From Photobacterium aquimaris (GTDB lineage Bacteria; Pseudomonadota; Gammaproteobacteria; Enterobacterales; Vibrionaceae), in NCBI RefSeq assembly GCF_002954455.1, contig NZ_MSCC01000002.1, positions 159,501-223,500 of the forward strand: a stretch of 64,000 nucleotides of DNA. Reading direction: 5' to 3'. Position numbers and translations under genes: made by a program. The notes under the pieces are model-generated. The model did no database searches and was not told where the DNA came from. It saw nothing but the letters and a program-made list of their open reading frames with translations. Position 1 is the first letter of the stretch. Every line of letters begins with the position of its first letter. Shown one piece after another: positions 56,903 to 64,000 of this stretch.

Positions 56903-58587
56903 GTTGGTTTCATCCCTGTTTTATTATCCCTTGTTATAACCACGGCCAAACTGTACCTGCTATTATTGATGCATTAGACACGTTTGCTTATCCCATTATT
57001 ATTATTGATGATGGCAGTAACCAGCCGACCAAAGATATCCTTACTCAACAGGCACAGCGTAATAATGTCACTGTCATTACTTTACCCAAAAATCGCGGTA
57101 AAGGTGGTGCAGTCATCGCAGCGATACACCATGCCCATCAGCATAATTATAGCCATGCGATTCAGATAGACGCTGATGGACAACATGATCTTGAAGCATT
57201 ACAAGATCTACTTCATCTATCGCATCAACACCCTAACGCTATTATTTCAGGTAGGCCGATTTACGACGATTCAGTGCCTAAATCACGCTTATACGGTCGC
57301 TATATCACCCATTTTTGGGTATGGGTTGAAACTCTATCATTCGATATTAAAGACAGTATGTGTGGCTTTCGTAGTTATCCTATCGAGCCAATAATCCCAC
57401 TGTTAGCACAGCGTCATTTTAGTCAGAGAATGGAATTTGATACTGAAATAATGGTGTATTTCTATTGGAATAATGGCGAGATTCAGTTTATAGATACTAA
57501 AGTTATCTATCCTAAAGGAGGAATTTCTCATTTTGATGCGTTATGGGATAACGTTAAAATCAGTTGGATGCATACCAAATTATTCTGCGGTATGTTGCCG
57601 CGTATACCAAGGTTACTAAAACGTCGCCGTTCACGCTCACTGCACTGGTCAAATAATAGCGAACGTGGCACTATTTTAGGTATTAAAATCCTATTGGCTA
57701 CCTATAGCCTGCTAGGACGTAAAGCCGTCAATGGTTTATTAAAATTAGTGATTGGTTATTATTATTTAACCACTAAAAGCGCTCGTCAGGCTTCAGAGCA
57801 CTATTTACAACAATTGCACCACTATGCCGAGCAGCAACAACTGCAATTACCAACAAATCTTTCTAGCTACCAGCATTTATTGTCATTTGGTCACACAACG
57901 CTTGATAAACTTGCCGCCTGGAAAGGTGACTATGACGCCAATAATCTCACTATTCATGGTCAGCATCACTTTGATAATATTGTTGCCAGTAAGCAAGGTG
58001 TGGTCATTCTTGGCTCGCACTTAGGTAATCTTGAATTATGTCGAGCCCTTAGCCAACGCCATGAAAATATTAAAATTAATGCATTAGTTTTTACTGAGCA
58101 TGCGGCGCGTTTTAATCATGTTTTAAACGCAATCAATCCAGATTCTAACCTCAATCTTATTCATGTTAATCAACTCGGCGCTGATACTGCCATTATTCTT
58201 CAACAAAAAATAGAACGAGGAGAATGGGTGGTTATCGTCGGCGATCGTACCTCGATTGCCAATGAGACTCGCGTCAGTTGGGCTAATTTTCTCGGCCAAC
58301 AAGCGCCGTTTCCACAAGGACCATTTATTCTTGCTGCGATCCTAAAAACCCCGGTTTATTTGTTATTTGGCTTACGTGATGATAGCCAAACAACCCCACA
58401 CTTCGATGTCTATTTTGAATCATTTAGTGAGCAAATAATATTACCCCGCACCACTCGAAATGCCGCTCTACAAACAGTTGTTGAGCACTATGCAACTCGC
58501 CTAGAGCACTACACGCTACAAGCACCATTACAATGGTACAACTTTTTTAATTTTTGGCAGCTTAGTGGAAAAAAAGATGACAAATAA
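56899..58587 (+). CDS. Fusion of a family-2 glycosyltransferase and an LpxL-like acyltransferase
   Basis: A 562-residue two-domain protein. Residues about 1-230 are a GT2 (dolichyl-phosphate-mannose-synthase-like) domain with IIPCYNHGQTVPAIIDAL, DDGSNQP and IDADGQHDLEAL; residues about 290-562 are a lauroyl-acyltransferase-like domain with VVILGSHLGNLELCRAL (H-x4-E). The order corresponds to apeJ of other clusters. It likely builds the glycolipid anchor of the pigment. The lipid and sugar are not known. Confidence 0.85.
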   Translation: MSWFHPCFIIPCYNHGQTVPAIIDALDTFAYPIIIIDDGSNQPTKDILTQQAQRNNVTVITLPKNRGKGGAVIAAIHHAHQHNYSHAIQIDADGQHDLEALQDLLHLSHQHPNAIISGRPIYDDSVPKSRLYGRYITHFWVWVETLSFDIKDSMCGFRSYPIEPIIPLLAQRHFSQRMEFDTEIMVYFYWNNGEIQFIDTKVIYPKGGISHFDALWDNVKISWMHTKLFCGMLPRIPRLLKRRRSRSLHWSNNSERGTILGIKILLATYSLLGRKAVNGLLKLVIGYYYLTTKSARQASEHYLQQLHHYAEQQQLQLPTNLSSYQHLLSFGHTTLDKLAAWKGDYDANNLTIHGQHHFDNIVASKQGVVILGSHLGNLELCRALSQRHENIKINALVFTEHAARFNHVLNAINPDSNLNLIHVNQLGADTAIILQQKIERGEWVVIVGDRTSIANETRVSWANFLGQQAPFPQGPFILAAILKTPVYLLFGLRDDSQTTPHFDVYFESFSEQIILPRTTRNAALQTVVEHYATRLEHYTLQAPLQWYNFFNFWQLSGKKDDK

Positions 58588-60133
58588 CTCTCACACAATA
58601 CCTCAACAAACTATTCGCTTTGGTGCTGAACGACTCACTATTGAAGATGTGGTTGCAATCAGTAATGGCGCTGCTGCTGAAATGAATACTGATGCCGCAT
58701 TCACCAGTAAAATCGATCGTGGTGTCGCTTTTCTTGAGCGATTATTAAAAGAAGAAGGGGTCATATATGGTGTGACCACCGGTTACGGTGATTCATGCAC
58801 CGTGGCGATCCCGACTCACCTTGTCGATGATCTTCCTCTTAACCTTACCCGCTTTCATGGCTGTGGTTTAGGCGATGATCTTGATCGCCAACAAGCACGT
58901 GCTGTACTCGCGACTCGTCTATGTTCATTGGCTCAAGGCGTATCTGGTGTTAGCCACCCATTACTCAATCAAATTGTTACTTTGATCAATCATGATATTA
59001 GCCCTCGAATTCCACAAGAAGGCTCGGTCGGTGCCAGTGGCGATTTAACCCCATTATCTTATCTCGCAGCGACACTTATTGGTGAGCGCGAAGTGATTTA
59101 CCAAGGTCAAATTCGCCCAACCGCAGACGTGTTTAAAGAGTTGGGTATCGAAGCTATCAAACTTAAGCCCAAAGAAGGCTTAGCATTGATGAACGGTACT
59201 TCAGTGATGACCGCATTAGCTTGTATTGCTTATAAACGCGCAGAGTATCTGGCTCAACTAGCGACCAAAATCACCGCCATGGTGTCAGTGGGAATTCAAG
59301 GTAACGCTTTCCACTTTGATGAAGCCTTATTTGCAGTAAAGCCCCACCCTGGCCAACAGCAAATCGCCAGCTGGTTACGCTCAGATCTGCAAGCTGAACG
59401 TCCCCCCCGTAACAGTGATCGTTTACAAGATCGTTACTCATTGCGTTGCGCGCCGCATGTGATTGGAGTACTGCAAGATAGCCTGCCATGGCTGCGCCAA
59501 ATGATCGAAAATGAACTCAATAGTGCCAATGACAATCCCATCATTGATGGTGATAACGAACGCGTACTTCATGGTGGTCATTTTTATGGTGGTCATATTG
59601 CGATGGCGATGGATATGCTTAAAACAGCAGTAGCTAATATTGCTGATTTGCTTGATCGTCAAATGGCACAATTAATGGATTATAAGTTCAATAACGGATT
59701 ACCTTTTAACTTAACTGGTGCGACAGGTGAGCGTAAACCAATTAATCATGGTTTTAAAGCGGTCCAAATTGGCATTTCTGCATGGACTGCAGAGGCGTTA
59801 AAACACACCATGCCAGCGAGCGTATTTTCACGTTCCACTGAATGCCATAATCAAGATAAAGTCAGCATGGGCACCATTGCATCTCGCGACTGTTTACGCG
59901 TATTACAATTGACAGAACAAGTCACTGCAGCCTCGCTATTAGCGGCAACTCAAGCCATTGAACTGCGTAAACGTGAGCATCAGCTGACAGATACCAATAT
60001 CAGCCCTGCGTTACAAGCGATGCAACAAGCCGTCCTGAATGATTTTGAGTTTGTGATTGAAGATCGTCCATTAGAACAAGATTTACGTCATTTCATTAAT
60101 AAGATCCAACATCAACATTGGTCATTATATTGA
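58577..60133 (+). CDS. Aromatic amino acid (histidine/tyrosine) ammonia-lyase
   Basis: A 518-residue MIO-type ammonia-lyase. The prosthetic-group triad Ala153-Ser154-Gly155 (GSVGASGDLTPLSYL) and the catalytic Tyr64 (GVIYGVTTGYG) are in place, as is ENELNSANDNPIID. The two residues that set substrate choice are Phe93-His94 (NLTRFHGCGLG), where TAL has His-Leu, PAL Phe-Leu and HAL Ser-His. In the APE cluster it should supply a cinnamate-type starter from Tyr or Phe rather than degrade histidine. ATG 58577 has GGA at 7 bases and is preferred to GTG 58565. It overlaps the previous gene by 11 bases. Confidence 0.88.
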   Translation: MTNNSHTIPQQTIRFGAERLTIEDVVAISNGAAAEMNTDAAFTSKIDRGVAFLERLLKEEGVIYGVTTGYGDSCTVAIPTHLVDDLPLNLTRFHGCGLGDDLDRQQARAVLATRLCSLAQGVSGVSHPLLNQIVTLINHDISPRIPQEGSVGASGDLTPLSYLAATLIGEREVIYQGQIRPTADVFKELGIEAIKLKPKEGLALMNGTSVMTALACIAYKRAEYLAQLATKITAMVSVGIQGNAFHFDEALFAVKPHPGQQQIASWLRSDLQAERPPRNSDRLQDRYSLRCAPHVIGVLQDSLPWLRQMIENELNSANDNPIIDGDNERVLHGGHFYGGHIAMAMDMLKTAVANIADLLDRQMAQLMDYKFNNGLPFNLTGATGERKPINHGFKAVQIGISAWTAEALKHTMPASVFSRSTECHNQDKVSMGTIASRDCLRVLQLTEQVTAASLLAATQAIELRKREHQLTDTNISPALQAMQQAVLNDFEFVIEDRPLEQDLRHFINKIQHQHWSLY

Positions 60134-60169
60134 TCGCGAATGATCGGTTAACAACTATTTGATCTTACG

Positions 60170-60194
60170 TGGCCTTGACCCTAGTGCAAGGCCA
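60170..60194. repeat. Intercistronic hairpin
   Basis: TGGCCTTG / ACCCTAGTG / CAAGGCCA is a perfect 8-bp stem between the ammonia-lyase and thioesterase genes. No T-run follows, so it may slow or process the mRNA rather than end it. Confidence 0.5.
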
Positions 60195-60238
60195 TTCGAT
60201 GATGTATCTTTTTAACTTTAACAATGATTGAGTAATCC

Positions 60239-60679
60239 ATGACTTCACATTCTTCTGTCCCTTTACTGACTGCCGAGCTGACGTTAACGACCCATTTTCA
60301 AGATGCCGACCCGATGGGCGTGATTTATCACGGTAATTACTTTCGTTTTTTTGAGGAAGTACGCCGACTATTGATGGAAAAAATCAATTATAGCTATCGT
60401 GATATGCAAGCTTCAGGTTACTTATGGCCTATCATTGATACACGCGTAAAATATATAAAACCCATTCCGTTTGATCATCAAATTCGCATAACAGCAACCC
60501 TGACTGAATGGGAAAATCGACTGCGGGTTGATTATATTATCTACGATGCCGCGACTAACGCCAGAATGACAAAAGGCTACACAATGCAGGTAGCTGTCGG
60601 GATTGAAAATCACGAAATGTGTTTTGTCTCACCCACTGTTTTTACTGATAAAATAAAGGCTTGGCATGAAAATCAATAA
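60239..60679 (+). CDS. apeK: Acyl-CoA/ACP thioesterase (4HBT hotdog fold)
   Basis: A 146-residue YbgC-like thioesterase with FQDADPMGVIYHGNYFRFFEEVRR, the usual DxxGxxxHxxY pattern. In APE clusters it is thought to act as an editing or release thioesterase. It follows the ammonia-lyase by 105 bases and overlaps the LolA-like gene by 14. Confidence 0.88.
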   Translation: MTSHSSVPLLTAELTLTTHFQDADPMGVIYHGNYFRFFEEVRRLLMEKINYSYRDMQASGYLWPIIDTRVKYIKPIPFDHQIRITATLTEWENRLRVDYIIYDAATNARMTKGYTMQVAVGIENHEMCFVSPTVFTDKIKAWHENQ

Positions 60680-61343
60680 TTCAATTACAACGCTTAAATG
60701 GTGGCGAAATAAGCTATTGTGGGCTGTGTTAGCAAGCATTAGTTTATCAGCTCAAGCGATGACATTAACCGAACTCCAACAGACCCTTTCTGCTCCTAAG
60801 GTCGTGCGTGGCGATTTTAGTCAAAGCCGAACCATGGCAATGTTTAATCAACCCTTGGTGTCAAATGGCAAATTTGTCATTGCCGCTAATCAAGGGCTAT
60901 GGTGGCATCAAACGGCACCAATGGCAGTCTCATTAGTATTAACCCAAAATAAACTTAGCCAACAATTTGATAATCAACCGCCACAAATTATGTCAGCGAC
61001 TCAAAATCCGATGGTGTTTTACTTTAGCCATATCTTCTTAGCCCTCTTTAATGGTGATACTTCAGCATTAGATCAACAATTTAATTTGAAACTGACCACC
61101 TTAGCGACTGATAACAATAATGCAGACGCTAACAGCAGTTTCAATAAGTGGCAACTCGTATTAATCCCTAAGCAAGCGCCATTAAATAAAGTCTTTACGC
61201 GTATTACTCTTGCAGGAAATAAGTTCATCAATAAACTTACATTGGCTGAAATTCGTGGTGATAAAACAGTGATTACTTTTAGCCATCAGCGCACAACACC
61301 CGCCTCGCTAACCACAGAAGAACACCGTGTTTTCAAATTCTAA
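60666..61343 (+). CDS. LolA-like periplasmic lipid/lipoprotein carrier
   Basis: A 225-residue protein with a signal peptide (to SAQAMT, about residue 32) and a LolA/LppX-like fold: LSAPKVVRGDFSQSRTMAMFN, SNGKFVIAANQGLWWHQTAP. Position corresponds to apeL. It should carry the hydrophobic pigment lipid across the periplasm. It overlaps its neighbours on both sides, so translation is coupled. Confidence 0.85.
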   Translation: MKINNSITTLKWWRNKLLWAVLASISLSAQAMTLTELQQTLSAPKVVRGDFSQSRTMAMFNQPLVSNGKFVIAANQGLWWHQTAPMAVSLVLTQNKLSQQFDNQPPQIMSATQNPMVFYFSHIFLALFNGDTSALDQQFNLKLTTLATDNNNADANSSFNKWQLVLIPKQAPLNKVFTRITLAGNKFINKLTLAEIRGDKTVITFSHQRTTPASLTTEEHRVFKF

Positions 61344-63699
61344 CCTTAGCCGCTTATGGCTCGTCATTATGTTGCTGTTGGTTGCCGCTTTGGGCTACCA
61401 ACTCACCGCAAATAAACAATTACCCATTGAAACTAATATTCTGGCGTTATTACCCAAAAATGATCAAGATCCAGCCGCTCAACAAGCGTTTGATCATATC
61501 GCCACCAGCATGAGTAATAAGGTGATCTTTTTAGTTGGCAGCCCAAATAGCACCACCATGATCGCTGCTGCTGAACAATTTAGTCAGCAACTGGCAAAAC
61601 TGGGATTATTTGCCAATATTGATGCAAAGATGAGTAATAGCCAACAACAAGCTTGGGCACAATTGTACTACCCTAAACGGTTTCAGCTATTAACCCCAGC
61701 ACAACAGCAACGGTTAGCACACAACCCACACCAACAAACTGAGCAAGTATTACAAGCGTTGTATAATCCGTTTTCTGGAGTGACAGGTGCTGAACTTAAA
61801 CACGATCCGTTTTTATTATTTCGTGACTTTTTAACCCAGTTAAGCGCTCAAAGCGGTCATTTCAGTCTTAATCATGGTTTTTTAACCACTCAATATCATC
61901 AACGTCATTACGCTTTAATTACTGCAGAGCTCGCAGGTTCCCCCTATAGCGTTAAATTACAACACCAGTTACCGGCTCTTAGTGCGTTACAACAGCAGAT
62001 TATTAACCAGTATTCTACTGCAACAGAAAAAGTCGATATTTTACATACAGGGGTGATTTTTTATGCGGCTCACGGCACTCAAAGTGCAGAACAAGAAATC
62101 AGTACCATCGGTTTAGGATCACTATTAGGGATCCTTATTTTATTGGTGGTGGTCTATCGCAGTCCATTACCGTTAGCATTGGCGTTATTGTCCATTAGCT
62201 GTGGTCTGATTGCTGCATTTGTCGGTACCGTCGCCATTTTTGGCAAAGTACATCTGTTTAGTCTCGTGTTTGGTGCCAGCTTAATTGGAGTCTCAATTGA
62301 TTATGCATTTCACTATCTCACCGATAGATTAGCCGCAGGAAAAGATTGGAATCCACACCAAGGGCTCAAGCATATTTTGGTCGCAATTAGCTTAGGCCTG
62401 ATTACCAGCCTGATTGGCTATTTAGGCATGCTAGTCGCGCCTTTTCCTGGACTACAGCAATTATCGTTATTTTCAGCAATAGGATTAATTGCCGCTTATG
62501 CCACGGTTGTGTGTTGGTATCCCAGCTTGGCATCTAAGCCATGTTCACCTCGACCATTACCTTGTCGTCAGTTACTTAATGCGTGGCTACAATTGTGGCA
62601 TCTAGCGAGCGTTCGTTGGAGTGTGCCATTGATACTGGCAACAGCTTCACTGATCGGTTTATACCATACTCACTATGATGACGACATTCGCCAACTACAA
62701 GCATTACCACAGCAGCTCAAACAGCAGGAAGCGACCATTAAAGCAATTACAGGAGTGAGTAGTGGTCAGCAAATGTTGCTCGTTAAAGCCCAAACGGCAC
62801 AAGAGCTATTAACAAAGTTAGCTGCTGTCGATCAACAGCTCGACAAGTTAGTAATTAATCACAAACTTGATAGCTACCAAAGTATCGGTCATTACTTGCC
62901 GTCGATTGCAACTCAAAAGCATAACTTTGAATTAGTTAAACATTTATATCAACAACAAGGCTCTGAGCTAGATAAAAAAATAAAATTAAGCCAACCACCA
63001 CAATTTACAGCAACATTCCATCCGTTAACCATTGCTGATTATTTAGCTTCGCCAGTATCAAAACCACTGCGTTTTACTTGGCTTGGTAAAATAAATAAAT
63101 CACCTTCTGAGCAAAACTATGGCGCGGTTATTTTGCTCTCTGGTGTCAACCAGCTAAGCGCAATTAAACAACTCGCGGCACAAGATAGCCAGTTAAGCTA
63201 CCTTAATAAAGCCGATGAAGTATCACAACTTTTTGGACAATACCGCCAGCGCGTGACTGAGTTATTAATTGCGGCAACCATAGTAATTTTAGCCTTGTTA
63301 GTGTGGCGCTATAAGCTAAAGAAAGGCCTTCAAATGATCATGCCATCAGTGATTGGTGGCTGTGCGGGGATTGCGATCACCAGTATCAGTGGTACGCCAT
63401 TAAACCTGTTTAATTTATTAGCGTTAATATTAATCCTTGGGATTGGGATTGATTACAGCCTCTTTTTTGCGGAATTAAAATCAACCGATAACGATCATCA
63501 TCGCCGTTCGACATTATTAGCGATTACTTTATCTGCATTAACGACAGTATTATCATTTGGATTATTAGCCTTAAGTGCGACTCAAGCTATTCATAGTTTT
63601 GGGATTACGGTACTAACAGGAATTATTATTGCATGGTTACTCGCGCCTTTGGCCATGACGCCCTCTTCACCAGCGCCGACCAAAGCAGGAGTTAAATAA
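61327..63699 (+). CDS. MMPL/RND-family exporter
   Basis: A 790-residue transporter with two repeated halves, each one helix, a large periplasmic domain and five further helices (cores about residues 250-400 and 640-780). Motifs SLIGVSIDYAFHYLTDR and LGIGIDYSLFFAELKS carry the Asp-Tyr pairs typical of RND/MMPL proton relay sites. It corresponds to apeM and should hand the pigment lipid to the LolA-like protein. Confidence 0.88.
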   Translation: MFSNSNLSRLWLVIMLLLVAALGYQLTANKQLPIETNILALLPKNDQDPAAQQAFDHIATSMSNKVIFLVGSPNSTTMIAAAEQFSQQLAKLGLFANIDAKMSNSQQQAWAQLYYPKRFQLLTPAQQQRLAHNPHQQTEQVLQALYNPFSGVTGAELKHDPFLLFRDFLTQLSAQSGHFSLNHGFLTTQYHQRHYALITAELAGSPYSVKLQHQLPALSALQQQIINQYSTATEKVDILHTGVIFYAAHGTQSAEQEISTIGLGSLLGILILLVVVYRSPLPLALALLSISCGLIAAFVGTVAIFGKVHLFSLVFGASLIGVSIDYAFHYLTDRLAAGKDWNPHQGLKHILVAISLGLITSLIGYLGMLVAPFPGLQQLSLFSAIGLIAAYATVVCWYPSLASKPCSPRPLPCRQLLNAWLQLWHLASVRWSVPLILATASLIGLYHTHYDDDIRQLQALPQQLKQQEATIKAITGVSSGQQMLLVKAQTAQELLTKLAAVDQQLDKLVINHKLDSYQSIGHYLPSIATQKHNFELVKHLYQQQGSELDKKIKLSQPPQFTATFHPLTIADYLASPVSKPLRFTWLGKINKSPSEQNYGAVILLSGVNQLSAIKQLAAQDSQLSYLNKADEVSQLFGQYRQRVTELLIAATIVILALLVWRYKLKKGLQMIMPSVIGGCAGIAITSISGTPLNLFNLLALILILGIGIDYSLFFAELKSTDNDHHRRSTLLAITLSALTTVLSFGLLALSATQAIHSFGITVLTGIIIAWLLAPLAMTPSSPAPTKAGVK

Positions 63700-63700
63700 T

Positions 63701-64000
63701 ATGTCTCGTTTTATAAACAACAATAGTAAACGTCACTTCTTGATTGCATTACTGACAACCTTGTTTATTTCAGGCTGTGCGACTATCTCTCAACCTCAAT
63801 CAAATCAAGTTGAAATTGCGCCTCACACCTTAGTTACCTTACCAACACCAGCACAATTGGGTTATTCATTAACCGCCAGTCAATTGATCACTGCCACCTG
63901 GCAGCACACCAATCATCAATTACCGGTACAATTACAAGTCACACCACAAGCATTAGCACTAGCGGGATTTTCGTCATGGGGTTCGCGTATTCTAAGCTTA
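63701..64000 (+). CDS. DUF3261 lipoprotein (APE cluster), cut by window end
   Basis: ATG 63701, 1 base after the exporter stop, opens a frame of 100 codons to the window end. The lipobox FISGC after a hydrophobic helix marks a lipoprotein. WQHTNHQLPVQLQVTPQALA is like the outer-membrane DUF3261 protein (apeN position) of APE clusters. The 3' part is missing only because the window ends. Confidence 0.75.
   Translation, partial: MSRFINNNSKRHFLIALLTTLFISGCATISQPQSNQVEIAPHTLVTLPTPAQLGYSLTASQLITATWQHTNHQLPVQLQVTPQALALAGFSSWGSRILSL

Noticed and set aside
58577..60133. Histidine degradation role (hutH) for the ammonia-lyase, linking it to hutG in the same window
   Set aside because: It overlaps aryl-polyene genes and has a Phe-His rather than Ser-His pair; hutG is 57 kb away and under a different regulator.

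Overview
The window looks like a piece of an AT-rich (roughly 40% GC by eye) marine gammaproteobacterial chromosome. The most likely source is Vibrionaceae, probably Photobacterium and perhaps the second chromosome. This is inferred from the YeeN-type YebC protein, the VF530-family protein, a complete ATP synthase operon set among accessory catabolic genes, and an aryl-polyene cluster with a layout like that of Aliivibrio/Vibrio. No rRNA, tRNA, CRISPR array or intact insertion sequence was seen.

Layout. (1) 0.15-3.9 kb: hutG with an IclR regulator, a YebC/YeeN protein and a DJ-1/PfpI protein. (2) 4.0-16.4 kb, all on the minus strand: a glycosaminoglycan (best guess chondroitin sulfate) utilisation locus. 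It holds a secreted family-8 polysaccharide lyase, a Cys-type sulfatase with its radical-SAM maturase, a DUF2264 protein, KDG kinase and KDPG aldolase for the uronate half, a tagatose-bisphosphate-type aldolase that fits the GalNAc half, a SemiSWEET and an esterase. (3) 16.6-21.6 kb: a ribose operon (rbsD, a FucP-like permease, a DUF4432 mutarotase-like gene, rbsK, rbsR) preceded by two LacI-type palindromes; there is no ABC transporter. (4) 21.9-29.1 kb: malic enzyme, two small double-Cys proteins, a TatA paralogue, and kup followed by a short KdpD and a KdpE. (5) 29.4-40.7 kb: an accessory and decaying zone. It has two MFS transporters, a broken YadA-like adhesin, a GntR DNA-binding-domain-only protein, an O-acyltransferase, a scrap of a molybdopterin oxidoreductase, a LacI/MFS/double-SnoaL module and a frameshifted sodium:solute symporter. 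(6) 40.9-47.8 kb: atpIBEFHAGDC. (7) 48.5-49.2 kb: a decayed repeat protein with zinc-ribbon units; then a VF530 protein. (8) 49.8-64 kb: an aryl-polyene (APE) pigment cluster, cut by the window end.

How the parts work together. The lyase would cut the polymer outside the cytoplasm or in the periplasm, and the sulfatase, activated by its maturase, would desulfate the products. The uronate would flow through KDG and KDPG to pyruvate and glyceraldehyde-3-phosphate, and GalNAc through tagatose-1,6-bisphosphate. The genes for unsaturated glucuronyl hydrolase, KduI/KduD-type steps and the GalNAc deaminase/kinase steps are not in the window. In the APE cluster an ammonia lyase and a CoA/ACP ligase supply the aryl starter, two ACPs with ketosynthase-like and dehydratase subunits extend it, and the acyltransferase, glycosyltransferase, LolA-like, MMPL and lipoprotein genes would move the product to the outer membrane. 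The core ketosynthases and ketoreductase are expected just beyond base 64000.

Most assignments rest on recognised motifs and gene order read by eye; no database search was run.
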